Assembly: GCA_019914995.1 (NCBI GenBank)
Contig: CM034144.1
Coordinates: forward strand, 4,743,489-4,807,488
Direction of reading: 5' to 3'
Length of the DNA stretch: 64,000 nt
DNA from: Acanthochlamys bracteata
Taxonomy: Eukaryota > Streptophyta > Magnoliopsida > Pandanales > Velloziaceae
Below, one piece after another: positions 47,364 through 59,901 of the stretch. The translations under genes were made by a program, and so were the position numbers. The notes beneath the pieces were generated by a model. It was not told the DNA's origin. It saw only the letters and a list, made by a program, of their open reading frames with translations, and ran no database searches. Positions within the stretch are counted from its first letter, which is position 1. Every line of letters begins with the position of its first letter.

Positions 47364-50008
47364 TGTACATTCCAATACTAGCTTGGTCAAACACAAGTTA
47401 AGCCCACGTGCCTAATATTTTTACCCTAAGATCTTTCCTTTATTTTTATTTTTCTCCCTCCACCCCTGTCCTCCTCCTCTCCCGATAGCCACCTCAATTA
47501 TCCCCTCATCAACAGTGTTTTCGCCCATCTGGCACCGATTCTTCATTGTTTTTCCTCCGGCAGAATTCTCCTCACCCTCTTCTTAGTCTTTTTGCCTCAA
47601 TGTCACTAATTGAGCTTTAGTCACCGCCGAACAAAAATCTAGGTTGGTCGTCCGTCGATTTGTCGCTGTTTCTTTGACACTGACTTGCTAGAATCCTTCT
47701 CCTTGACTTGCCTGAGCTTTCTCTTCCTTCAATTTCTAAAAATTTCAGTTCCGACGTGTAATTGCTTGCAAAGTTCGATCGATATTTAATTGCCCGATTT
47801 CGATACCGGCAATAGTTTCTAATTTGACCATTGGTCCTATTATACTATACTGCTCTTCAGGATCATTTTCTTGACGATTTTCTTTTTGGTCAGAAAGTTC
47901 GCCAGAACCCTAAATCTTGCCGAATTTCGGCGAGCCGGTGAGATGCGCATTTACGTGAGTTTCAATGTCCTTTTCTTCTGTTTTGAATATCTGAGTTTGT
48001 TATTGGCTCATCTTGACCTATTTATCTTAGGTGTTCTTTTAATTGAGAAATCGAAAAGTGCATGTTGCGATGCCGGACCGTGTTGAGTCTAACTTGCTTT
48101 GACTCGGTAGCCTTTTTAGTCGTTAACCCTAATATAATCGATGACTTGAATTTTGAGTTATTGTTTGAGAATTAAATTAGTTCGCTTATTGCAATAGTGT
48201 TGTCCGATATTGGTAATAAGATTAGAAGATGAGTTGTTAGGTGAGCTGAGTTGGTGATAGCTTTGGCTTTGGATAATTGCGTGCATCCCAGGTGAGGGTT
48301 ACCGTGTCTTTCTTTTTTTATTATATCGTTAGGCCTTTCAGTACAGACAAGATCTGCTTGGAATTTCGGCATAACTCGCCATTTTCTGTGTTGTGTGAAG
48401 CATGTTTGTACAGGATTCACAACGAACTAACCTAAGAAGCATGTCGCATTTAATGGCTTAGTTCTACTGGGCATGCTTGTATAGGAATCAATTATATGAA
48501 CTATTGGGCATGTCGTAGGAGTTCTTGCATTTAATGCATAATTCAGAATAAATCATGCTTAGGTAACATCATATTTATAAATTATAATAGCATGATAGCA
48601 TTTCATAACCAAGGTGGCATGATTATAGATTAACTGTGACACACATATTATTGGTTATATTACAAGCATGCATTAGTATAATTATGATAGTATTGAAGAC
48701 ATTGGGTATAGCATCTTCATTGTGTAAAAATCTATATATTGCATCTATTATATTATGAATACTTGCATTAGATATTGATACCGGTGAGTTCCAAAACATA
48801 CAAGGCACTGTGAGATACTATTTGATTTGGTGGGCTCCAAAATATATTGGGCATTGAACTATGAGATACGAATAGCTAATTGGTCACAGAACATACTGCG
48901 CATCGAGCTATGAGATATAGATAGCCGATGGGTCTCAGGACATACTGCGCATCAAGCCATAAGATATGGATAGCCGATGGGTATCAGAACATACTAGACA
49001 TCGAGCTTGTTTGAGACTGATATGTAAAGATATTATGTATGTATACTTATTTAATATGTATAGTGACGCGATGTGAGTTGAAGATGTGGTCTCACTTGAT
49101 CACTTTAACTATATGGCTGCTTCTGATGCATAACATACATTATTATCATACGCTTACTTATATTGTATATATGTATTATGGTATTGAAAAGAGTGCATGA
49201 GAAAGAGTACATGAGTATGTTGACCTACATAAAGATTTATGTGAACCTAAGGGTACTATATAGTCGATTGTTGGCATAAAGCATATTATTTGGTTTTGTT
49301 ATAGGTGCATTCAATTAATGCATATGTATTGCATATAACGAAACCCTCCCTATTAAATATTGAGTTGGAATGGAATCACTCAGGGTTTGGTAGAAATGAT
49401 TTTGATCCAATCTTTACATTTTTGTACATGTAGAAAAATAAGAATCAAAGATTAGATAATGTATTAGGGACCTTAAAAGGTGCATATGCTATTTCCCCTC
49501 ACTAAGACTGTGTTCACTCTCTTTCTTTCTTTCGCCTCTCCTAGTCCTAATAGTGTTTTAATTGAGTTTAGTGAACGCTGGAATCATGGATCGAATATGT
49601 ATCGAGGGCACGTTTGCGTGTTTTCATATTTCACTTAGTTGACTCTGTAACACTCGACAGAGTATTTTGTTCTTATTATTATTTTGTAAATTATCGGCTT
49701 GATAGCTAGTTGTTTATTTAATTGTTTCATCCATTACTGAGATTTATTACCGCAAGTAGCGATTGTATAAGCTAGCTAAGTCTTTTGTTTGTTTTATTTC
49801 TTAGCATTGTTTTAAAATTTTGTGGTTGTGGTTTAGTCGTTGGGTTTTCCCCCTTGAATTCAAAGAAGGTATTGTCGAATTTTTAAAAAAATTTACACGT
49901 ATTATTTTGAAGTCAATTCTTTATAAGCTTACTGGACTGGACCTTACTTGGGCTTTGTTTGGGTTTAGTTTAGTTCCGTGCCGATTGTGGCCCTCGATTT
50001 GTGTGACA
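47364..50008. mobile_element. 2,645-bp solo LTR with perfect 5-bp target duplication
   Basis: Begins TGTACATTCC and ends TTTGTGTGACA, and is flanked on both sides by GGGAG (47359-47363 and 50009-50013). Removing the insert and one GGGAG joins the gypsy 2 frame: VRRIKQRE before and FILI..STHNLITGRLGKQLQ after, the expected protease region. It has no coding sequence. A pyrimidine-rich block lies at 47440-47600 and a ~50-bp repeat array at 48777-49010. The parent retrotransposon family is not otherwise present in the window. Confidence 0.9.
48777..49012. repeat. About 50-bp tandem repeats within the solo LTR
   Basis: Five units starting near 48777, 48826, 48881, 48929 and 48978. The clearest unit is GGTCTCAGGACATACTGCGC then ATC(A/G)AGC(C/T)AT(A/G)AGATAT and GGATAGCCGATG. 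The period is 48-54 bp, and the central copies are the most alike. Confidence 0.8.
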
Positions 50009-51050
50009 GGGAGATCTTCATACTCATAAACTACAAAGCACACATAACTTAATAACGGGACGTCTTGGCAAGCAATTGCAAGCGAATTCTTTAGCTTCAT
50101 CCACTTAAGATAGAACTAGCAGATGATAGGCTCACTCCATCAAAGTAATCTGCAAGCATATTCCTCTTTCTGCGTAGGGAGCTGAATAATGGTCGACACC
50201 TGTCTGTTCCTACTCAGCGAGAGGGATTTAGTTGTTAGAATCTAATGGCCTGAAAGCGTAGGTTATCATACTTAAAATTGGAAACTCTCAAATGAGGTTC
50301 TCTCTATCCGACTAAGAATTTATTTTTAAAGGCATGCATGAAGGCGTGGTTTCGCTTCTGCAGCATATACCTTGGAATTACCCTACGTTTCATTCATCTT
50401 ATGGCTACCTCCAACTCTACAATGAGCCCTAGTTAGTCAATATATCCTATAGAATTACAACAACCATTCGATCAATATACCTCAATTTTTTGCATCATCC
50501 TTGGCCTTCACAATCCTCAACGCTTCCTAATAGCATTTCGTTGCTTTCGGAAGTTGCACCGGCCACCATCACCTGCATATCCAAAAGGTAGAAATAGAAT
50601 GCACGACAAAATATGCTCACATAAGGCATTATAGGACGTAATTGCTCTTTTTTCTCATCACATGTCCTATTAGTTAAAAAGAAAGACAATGACACTTGAA
50701 GGAGGTGCTACGCCAACTACTAAACGTTGAAAATGTGATTACGGTGCATGACAAGTATCTCATTCTAATTATTGACGAACTGCTTGATCAGCTCGAGGGC
50801 ACACAATATTCTTCTCCAAGCTAGATTTAAAGTTTGGCTATCATCACATTCAAGCAAAGGAAACCGATATTCACAAGGCTGCTTTCAGAACCTACGACAA
50901 ATATTACAAATTTCCCATTATGCCATTTGGAGTGATCAACACCTTAGCCACATTTTTCCAAACGCTAATGATGAAAGCCTCACCCCTAACTCCTCAAATT
51001 TGTACTATTTTTTTATAACATATTGGTATATACTACCTGAAGGACCATTT
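50009..51050 (+). pseudogene. Gypsy element 2 protease and reverse transcriptase part
   Basis: Resumes after the solo LTR with EIFILI, a shift, then STHNLITGRLGKQLQANSLA, corresponding to the protease segment after the active site. From about 50690 reverse transcriptase fragments follow (DELLDQLEGTQYF, DLKFGYHHIQAKETDIHKAA, FRTYDKYYKFPIMPFGVIN). It stops before the catalytic YxDD box, where a MITE is inserted. Confidence 0.75.
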
Positions 51051-51890
51051 GTGGCACCCATAGAGATGCGATATGGGTTGGTGGGTCAATTTCAATTCAA
51101 GCATTTAATAACCAGGTCAAATTTGTTCAATCATAATCCAATCTATAAATTTATGCATGTCAAAATTATCAATCCTAACTCAACTTATTTAATAATCGAG
51201 TCAAATTCGGGTCGACCTAGTTAATAATTAAAGATTTTAATTTTTAATTATACACTTTAAGGTTGAGTGAAATTATAAAATCAGTTAGAGTGAAAGTGCA
51301 CGATGTTTTTTGTGAAGAGAAATGGTGAGTGTTTGCATGTTCAAAGAATTTTTTATTTTATTTTTTGAAAATATTTAGTGACAGTTAAAATTTTATAATT
51401 GTAAATACATAGTATTACTTTCGTTAAAAAAATTGATAAATATAACTAGTCTGACAAAATTTTGAAAAGAATCTTTTTATAAAATTCAAAGTCCTCATCA
51501 CTTGCATAGTAATATTTTCGATAATATTATAATTTTCATCTTGCGCTATTTTATTAAAACATAAAATAAATTATTAATTATAAATAGGATATAATTTAAT
51601 AATTAAATCTTTTTTTTTTTGCTGCCAAATTTTTATTATACGATAAGAAAAAATCAGAAAAGAGTTGTTCATTCAAGAGATTACAATTCGAATTTGCCGG
51701 TCAATTTCGGATTAATCTGGATCGACCATTTTAATAACCTAGTCAAATTCGTTCAATTTTAACCCAATTCATATATTTACACAGGTCAAATTTTCTAAAT
51801 CTAACACAAATTAAATAGATCAATTATGGATTGACTTTTTAGATCGGGTCTATATTGCCACCCATAGGCACCTATCCATTTTACTTTTTG
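51051..51890. mobile_element. hAT-like MITE inside gypsy 2 reverse transcriptase
   Basis: The right end, as complement, reads TATGGGTGGCAATATAGACC, typical of GGGTGGCAAnnn hAT-like MITE ends. The left end near 51065-51095 (GCGATATGGGTTGGTGGGTC) is a diverged inverted copy. Both ends contain AATAACCnnGTCAAATTnGTTCAAT blocks. The interior is A/T-rich. Gypsy 2 coding resumes at about 51895. Confidence 0.5.
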
Positions 51891-51894
51891 TTTG

Positions 51895-53300
51895 ACAGGA
51901 AGAGCGCCTTTATGCAAACATTTTTAAATACAAATTTGGTTGCCAGCAACTACAATACTTGGAATACATTATCTCTGAGATGGCATTCCAGTAGACCCCT
52001 CCTAATTTAGGCTATGCCAAGTTGGCCAATTCTAATTCCCAAACTACTCGATTTGGGTTTCTTGGGCATAGGACGTACTACAGGCTTTTCAACAAAATTA
52101 GGGGGCATAGCAACACCTATGACAATGTTCTTAAGAAATTATACTTTTGATTGGTCTCCAAAAGTAAATGCGGACTTTCAGCAACTGAAATACGCAATGC
52201 GATCAACCGTATTTTGATTGCTCCAGACTTCTCTAAATCTTTCACGGTTGAAGCTGATGCATCCATCGAAGGCATTGCCATTGCTCTATTCCAAGACAAA
52301 TTTGATCGCTCACTTTAGCAAGGTGCTTTCAACATCTTCTGCTCTATTTATGGGAAGGACTTTAGTGCTTACAATACACTAGTGGTGACTATATCTCCTA
52401 CGCAACCATTTCACCATCAAGACTGATCATCTTGGTCTCAAATACTTGAGCAATGCCTATCCTCATTCCTGTAGCACAAATGGCTTGTAAATTACTATTA
52501 AAGGTTGTCAAAAGTGTTTACCATACAAGAAAAGGAGAATACCATGGTTATCAAAGCGTTTATCATCATTGATGCATTGTCTCACTGTTCAGATGCCTCC
52601 CTTGCAGCCACTTCCGCACTGTAATCCTCTTCCTGAATGATTTGAGTCAACCTCAACAAGAAAATCCTCATATTTCATCTTGTTTTACAAGTTGTCATGT
52701 AGGACACTGATTTATAGATATCTAATAGGTTCTTGTGCAAGGAGGTGATTTATCTATTCCTACTAATTCTCCTATGCAATAGCAACTTCTATTTGATGCT
52801 TTGGCAAACGGTGGTCACAAGGGATCTCTAGAGGTACAAACACATCTCCCATTAATTTTATTGGCCTGGTTTTTTCAAAAAATAGTCAGTGCTATATTGA
52901 TAGGTGCTTTACTTGTGTATAGGCGAAAAACAAACTATAGGAAGCACCATCTAGCCTTGTCGCACACTACAACACTCAAACGTAGGGCATGTGGCCTGCC
53001 TTGACTACTAAGGCTGAGGCAACCGAGTATTCGTGGATGCTAACGTTGAGGCGCACCTTGCCAAGTGCATTCGTTTGCATCGATATTTGGCATAAATTTG
53101 GCATTTGAAATAGGACTTGTTCTTCACTTTTCTGATTTGGATCAGCCGCTATAGAAGACTTATGCCACATTAACCAAGGCTTGGACCACTGATTACTCGT
53201 GAAATCCACAAAAACCACCCAAGTCACCTTGAGTAAGTTATACAGAGACCAGTCAGTTGGTATTTATTCAAAATTAGGAAGGCCAAGTACTTAGTTACCA
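51895..53300 (+). pseudogene. Gypsy element 2 reverse transcriptase end, RNase H and integrase remnant
   Basis: Starts EERLYANIFKYKFGCQQLQY then YLEYIISE, the block right after YxDD in gypsy elements. The connecting domain FLRNYTFDWSPKVNADFQQL is at 52110-52190. RNase H (KSFTVEADASIEGIAIALFQ) is at about 52238-52300. Integrase traces continue to about 53200. There are many stops, and no 3' LTR could be identified. Confidence 0.7.
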
Positions 53301-54357
53301 AATTGTTTAGGTTTTCTTTTTTTACAAAGGTATTCCAATAATATATAAACATTTGAGTCTAGAATGGCGATAGAGCCTATAAACACATGCATACACCAGA
53401 GTAGAATTTATCAAGAAATTCAATTTTAGCAAATTTATATCAGTTGTAATTTTCTTAGTCGAATTGTAGCATGCAATTTTATCCCTAAAAGTAATAGCCT
53501 CTAATCATATTGCTTTTTGGATTGTAAGTATTTTTATTTATAAAGATCTGGAGATTTGTTGGGGTATTTGGAAAGGAACAACCTCTGGGGAGACCTTAAT
53601 GGGAGACTCTAAAAAGTCCCATATTGCATTGTTGGGCCTGGATATAATTGGGCTCTTAACAAACGGTCATCGCTTGAGTCCGCACCTGCTGGCAAGTTGA
53701 GCACATGCTCTAGCATCCTTGAATCACAATGTAGATCTCATTCTCTTTCAGCCATGTTCTGCTTTTGAGCTTTTCATAGTCCAAAAATTCCTCCGTACTG
53801 TGTTACGATATGGATTCTAGGAGGAGGACTTGGAAGAGCATTGGGCTATCTAGAAATATGGTCTACCAGTTATCCTACCAAAGGCTCATAGTTGCATTTG
53901 AAAGAGGCTAGAGTTTGAATCTCATTATGAGTTTCATTAAAAAACTAATTTACATTAAAATTTTAACTTTAGTAGAGTTATAATAGATTTAAAATTTTAC
54001 TCATAAGATATGAGTTTTGTTTATAAATAAGAGTATTTATACACATTAAGGATTATGAAAGAATTGAATTAATTATTTTATTCTAATTTTATATTTTTAT
54101 TTTAGTTATTTAGCTTTATCTAGTATTACAATGTAATCATTAATCGTATCATAGTGCTTTCAAATTTCTTTTAAAAAAATATTAGAAAACTTAAATTATA
54201 CGCTATGGAATAATTAAGCCTACAATTACTTTTCAAATGTTTATAAAAAATTATCTGAAAATTTTTGCTTCTTTTTAAAGCTGTGTTTTTGCAAACATGC
54301 GCTTTATATGGGACTCATAAATCTAAAACCTACAACGACTGTTAGAGGTACATAAAT
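53301..54357. other. Intergenic DNA, no supported gene
   Basis: May contain the eroded 3' end of gypsy element 2 up to about 53560. The segment 53570-53900 is GC-richer and non-repetitive (GGGAGACCTTAATGGGAGAC, GGGCCTGGATATAATTGGGC) but yields no recognisable protein. The remainder is A/T-rich. Confidence 0.4.
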
Positions 54358-54717
54358 CTAAAACCTACAATTTCGTCTATTTGCATCTCCAGGCAGATGC
54401 TTAGTTTGGCTGTAACTGCTTGCAGGGGGAGATGAACAAAGATGTACAAAATCTACCAATGCTGCATGAATGATAGCAATGTGTCTGAGGCCAGAGACTC
54501 GCGAAGTTATGAAAGCAGACGATAGCAAAATGCACGGAAGAAGTTGAACAAAGAAGCGGTGAATTGCTGTCCCACCACCATGCTTTGCTACGGCAGCTAT
54601 AAACATGGAGGCTGATGTCGGACTGTCCTTACCACCATAGTGCATATTTAGGTGATCAAGATCAAGATAGGAACCAACAAATGAACTATGTTGCACCTCT
54701 ACACTAGCTACCTGCAA
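54358..54717 (-). other. Unassigned open frame downstream of the NAT gene
   Basis: A 119-codon frame on the minus strand, about 320 bp past the NAT stop codon. It starts at ATG (54717) after a possible acceptor-like CTTGCAG, contains YLDLDHLNMHYGGKD and a hydrophobic FFVQLLPCILLSSAFI segment, and ends at 54358. I recognise no family. It could be an exon of an unidentified gene, part of the NAT 3' untranslated region, or a chance frame. Confidence 0.25.
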
Positions 54718-55038
54718 GTTTCAGGTTTTGCATATTCCAATCTAAAATATTCTAAGCATGTTTCCCTCGGGTCTTCAATTTGAAAGGTAAGCGGTGCAGA
54801 AAGACATCTCTCAACTTTTTACGTATGAAGCACACATTCTTACTCCATCCAATGCAAAACCGAAAATGTACTAGACAGGACATGATGCACCTAAATAGAA
54901 GATTGACTAAGATTCACAATGAATAGCACTTAATTATTCCACTATCCAATTTACAAGTGGATGCCTGTTGAGCCGAAAATTGAACGCAAGGAGTTCTGCT
55001 GAAAGCCCATTCCCCGAACAAGTTTCATTACCCAACAC

Positions 55039-58000
55039 TCACACTGCAGGGAAGAATCTATGAAGGTTAAAGGGAAGAGAGTAGAATTCTTCACTTCTTG
55101 GGTCCTTCCCAAATGTTCTGAACTTGTCCCAGAAATGATAACCTCTGTCCTTCCTTGATTCATGCCTTAGCAGAGTGTTGTCCAAGAAATATGCTACTAA
55201 TCCCGCTACAAATGCTTCCGAGGAGAATATTACATTGATGATGTCATTGAACTGCATATAAAGAGGATAATCAGCATTGACAATTATAAAGAGTAATGTT
55301 ATTGAAGATTAAAAAGATCCCTGTTTTTTACCCCTTTTTTGGGCTTACCCATCTAGCGTTAGTATGGAGTGGACCATGGCCAGCAATGGAAGTGTATTCA
55401 TTGAAATACTGTGGAACAGACAAGCCCATGAAAATGGCAAATCCCAGGATGAATTTTGTCCTAAAGCTGTTGAGATTGCAGAACTGAAGGAAGCTGAGAC
55501 CTGCCGAACCTGGAAAAGATCGGGGATTCTACAATGAGAACGAGACTTTGTATATTCTTGGTTGTTAGTTGGGTAGAGGTGGCTTGTATGTTCTTGGCAG
55601 CTAGTTCAATAGAGGTGGTATGATGGGCCTCTTTTTGTATTACGTACCAACATAGGCGAAGAAAAGGCAGTACAAAGCTGCAAAGATTGGCGCTGGAATT
55701 GATGCAAACACTGCTCCAAATTTACCTAAAATGTGAAAATAAGTACGTCAAATAAGATAGGGTACACCCTAAACCTTTAGAAAGTATATTTAAGAAAACA
55801 GTTATATTTAATGAAATGAACACACGGAACAATATATAAATAGATAACTTTCTTCATCTACAGGTAGAAAATTGACCACAGTTCAACATGATTCGCATCT
55901 ATAATGTCCTTCATGGATACCACGGATCTCCCTTCAATAGCATTGATACCATGAACCCATCAGAAGGCGACCGTTCTTTCAGTTAGCTAAATTATTTTAG
56001 TTACCAAATATCTCTGCATCACTAAAGAATCACCTGAATCCAGAGAACGTACCATATGAAGAACTTACCAAAAATTGAGAAGAAGATCATGAATCCTGCA
56101 GCTATCTGGACTACTCTTCGGCTGCCAACACGTGTCAAAGCCAACAGACCAGCATTTTCACTATAACAAAGAAATAACATTTAGACAAACCACCAGAGAC
56201 CAACTGAAACTTCTTTAAGTTACCATCGTTAGTCTTACATTGATACTGTGGAACCACTCGCTGTTCCAAAAAATCCATCCAATAAGGTCGCAATACCCTG
56301 GTGAAAGTGTTTTCCTATAATTGTGAGTATGGTGCATAACTAAAAAAGTTTAGTATAGCTGGTGAAAGGAAGAAAGAAGTCTTACCAGCCAACCAACACC
56401 ACGACCAAGAACAGAAGGAGGCACCATTGTCGCACTTGCATACCTCGAAACGGCAATGAAACCACCAGTTGACTGTACCAGGAAGAAAAAAAATTTAGCG
56501 CCCAGCAAGCACAAAGCATATGACATTATTCTTTCAAAATACTCCATGTCCAATAGTTACCGACCTCTACTAGTGCAACAAATGCAGCAGCCATCATTGC
56601 AAAACATTCACCAGCATTAAATGAAGGTGCACCCCATTGAAATGGATATGGCACTCTTATCCTTCAAAAATGTGGATTTGAAGTTTTAGTTAGATTAGGT
56701 ATGATGAGACTTTTATACCAAACTGTATGATTCAAAAGTTTGAGAGTGACTTGACTCACCATGGAGCACCACTAATCAGACCAGAGCGATCTGTACGACA
56801 ATGGAATTGTGTTTTTGGAGCAGAATTTTTGTATGCCCCAGCCAATGTGAGAAAAAATGCATAAAGCCAGATGATTGCAACCGTGAAAACAACAGCAAAA
56901 CGATCGAAGAGATGTGCCCTCCAGTGTAAGAGATTGGGAATATACTGTGAATGAGGAAGAAAAGGATTTCTATTAAGGCTAGTTCATTGAATTATATTAA
57001 CAGGCAAGAAAATTTGTTAAATGGACAGTCAAATCATTTGAAACAAAGTAGATAACGAAATGGTTCAAAAGTTTATGACTTCTAAACATACATGTGCAAC
57101 CACAATAAGTAGTATGAGCATTGGGAGACCGATTTCCACACATTTGGCTACCTGCATCATCCCAAACAAAAGTAGTAGGTTCACTATATCCAGAATAACA
57201 AGCCCAATCAACTACATAAATCACATCTTCAAGTATTTCAAAGAGAATTGATGAGAAAATAATTTTACCCCAGGGAAACCAAGTTCATAGAGCCCGAATC
57301 CAACCAAACCCACCAAAGGGGCTGCTGAAAGGGGACTCAGATATCTAGGTATAAACATATCATGTTAGAGAGAAGGAACTTAAGAAATGACTTACGGACT
57401 AAAAGTTTAAGGCCAACCTGACAACATTACGCCAAAGGCCACTGAAGCCAAGAATTAACTGAATGGTTGAAGCAACAATCAGAGCACCTTGTGTTGCTCT
57501 CATTGTACGTAAAAATTTCTGTATATGATATAAAGTTGCGCATCTCAAAAAAATAAAATAAAATCTAAAAGTAACTATGTTGGCATCAATAACAATGTAA
57601 TATATGCTAGCTACCCTGTGTGGATCAATTTCATCACTAAAACGCCCGGCCAAGACAATGGAGACGGTAGGCGCGACAAGAGTATATGATCCCCCAATCA
57701 CTGCCGGTAGTCGGGAGCCGAAGATGGACTGAAACAAAGTGTTCAATCCAGACACAAATAGGATTGTCTGGACAACCCTCGCTTTGTCATCCTGATAAAA
57801 TAAAATGAGAACTGGAATTTGAAACATTCATGGTCATGTCCAACAATAACAGAAAAACATATGCAGAATCGTGCCTTACCCTGCTTCCACCCATTTGTGG
57901 AACAAGGACAGTGGGAATCATCACAGTTGTGCCAAGCATAACAAGGAAGTGCTGGAAGCCCAAAAGAAGTGCCTCAGCTGATTTCCACAAAAACGTTACA

Positions 58001-58662
58001 AATCAAAATTTAAGTTATAAGACAGAGGAAAGACAGAACAAAGCAGAGAAAACCCCATCTCAAAGCAAACTATAAACCAATGCAATAGTCAAAATGCAAT
58101 TAGACATTAACAAAACCAGGTGATAACCAAATGCCTTAAAGCCTAAATATCACCTGTGTAATCTTATCAATATGTTTTTCTCAAAAATATAAGAATGTTT
58201 TATAACAAAGATTTCATGCTTCCTAAAATGATAGCGTTCTGTTATTAATTAGCTATGCTTCAACAAGGGTCTAGTCAAATTCAAATAACTTAAAGTACGG
58301 CGGACACAATCCTACCACCTTGATAATGAAGGAAATTAACCCAACAAAAAATAATAATTAAAAAACAAATTAACAATCAGGTGCCCTTTCAGAGGATAGT
58401 TATAGACAAGAAATAGTAAAACCATTTGAAACTAAAAGGAAGACCACCAAAAGTAATAAAGGATTATGAATCGCATAGTTCGAGCATCATGACTAATGCC
58501 AAACAGATATTAATATTTTGAGCTTGAAGCAGCTCGGGCAAACTATGTTGACTTACGCCATGGAGGAGGGCTAGTGATGCAGTAGGAGACACTTGGCAGC
58601 TGCTCCTTCACAGGGTGAGGCAGTAACTCATCTGCCTTCGGCGGTGGTGCTGGTGCTGCCAT
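55039..58662 (-). CDS. NAT: Nucleobase-ascorbate transporter (NAT6/NAT7-like), 14 exons
   Basis: Multi-pass membrane permease of the NAT/NCS2 (xanthine/uracil permease) family, moving purines/pyrimidines or related solutes. Exons: 58662-58557, 57977-57880, 57791-57615, 57518-57418, 57344-57269, 57151-57092, 56944-56760, 56661-56565, 56472-56386, 56297-56239, 56160-56069, 55725-55648, 55509-55349, 55251-55039. All introns are GT-AG, all phases agree, and 1,590 nt give 529 residues with no internal stop, the usual plant NAT length. The start MAAPAPPPKADELLPHPVKE is the family N-terminus. Visible motifs are the LLLGFQHFLVMLGTTV helix with the QH pair, CRTDRSGLISGAPW, the signature ENAGLLALTR, and the C-terminus EEFYSLPFNLHRFFPAV. 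Small departures from the usual sequence include GVGWLGIA for GVGWQGIG and a short exon 6 joint AHYIPNLL. Substrate cannot be read from sequence. Confidence 0.96.
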
Positions 58663-59870
58663 CCCTTCTCTTTGTATGCCTTCTTCTACGAGTTAAAACT
58701 TACTATACAACTTGCAACCTTCTTACAGAGGATTAGTTACCAAAACTGAAATCGAAGTCCAAAGTTAAAAAATTATTAATATACATATCCCATCATTATC
58801 AACCAATGCTGCAGAAAGTTGTAGGATATTATACACAAGAAAGTTCAAACCCAAGGTATCATTTTTGATCATATTGAGTATCGACTTGCCGCACTTTCAA
58901 GAAACTGGATACTCTCTGGTGTGTCATGGTGAATCAAGGATAAAGTATTTTGAAAATTTTAGCTCATGTCCCTGTAAATTCCATTTGCTTGTAAACAAGT
59001 ATTTAAAAACACCTTCTTTTGTCTGGCCAATCTATAACCTTCTTTTTGCAGATTATTCCAGAAGCAATAGGTCAAAAGAAAGAAATCGAAAATTTATGGA
59101 ATATATAAAGAAGATCAATAAATCAAAATCTTTCTAGATTCGCAAAGCAAGGATGCAATAGTACTCTCTACTTACCATTACCAGCTTAGAAGTGAGACAA
59201 TCTCGGACTTGAACCAACAAACTCGAAGACCAGAGGAGACAACAAGCTAAATAAGCAAAATAATGAACGAAAGAACTTAAAGAACAACAAAAGCTGTAAC
59301 AAAGAAAGGAAAAAACTCGCCACTCACCAAGAATGAAGGCAATAAATAAAGAGGAGAGAGAGAGGTTTCAATCGAGTGGTATCCCACAGAAATTAAAGCA
59401 ACCCATTTCTTTCTTCCTTTCCTATTTCCTCTCTCTTCTGCGTTGATCCAAGGTATCAACTTATTTCTTTCTCTCCCTTCTTTATTTCACACTGTTCTGA
59501 ATACATCTTTTCCTTTCTACTTTGTCTTTCTTTTTTGCTTTTTTGTTTTTATTTTCGCTTTTGGGTTCTCCACCACCGAAGTCTAACACCTAGCCTTATC
59601 CAGCTAGCTGGCTTAAAAGACTAGTGTGAAGAGAAAAACAAAGAAACACTTACTGCCTGCAGAGATATATCGAGAAGAAAGAAGAGACGAGGAAGAAGAA
59701 ACTGAACGGAAATAGCGTTTGTTATTGTGTTGGAAAGGAACAAGAGAAGAAGAGTAATGACTCAGCTGGGGCTTGAGTTTGGACAGCAGTGTATCGAGAG
59801 TAGAACAAGTGTTTATCTCGATAGACACGTTCCTTGTTTTGATTTGGTGGTTGAAAGAAAGAATATGGAC
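58663..59870 (-). promoter_or_regulatory. Probable NAT 5' leader with two introns, and promoter
   Basis: Strong minus-strand splice sites suggest non-coding leader exons: about 59865-59654 (donor GGCA/GTAAGTG), 59246-59176 (acceptor CTTATTTAG, donor AATG/GTAAGTAG) and 58745 onward (acceptor CGATTTCAG) into the ATG-bearing exon. A TATATA element on the minus strand at about 59893-59900 would place the start of transcription near 59865. The leader is CT/GA-rich, as is common in plants. Transcript data would be needed to confirm it. Confidence 0.45.
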
Positions 59871-59901
59871 AACAAACTTTTTCTTTTTTTTTCCTATATA
59901 T

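Noticed and set aside
58865-59137. Plus-strand 90-codon frame in the NAT leader region
   Set aside because: It lies opposite a probable leader intron, has no recognisable domain, and its A/T-rich C-terminal half looks random.
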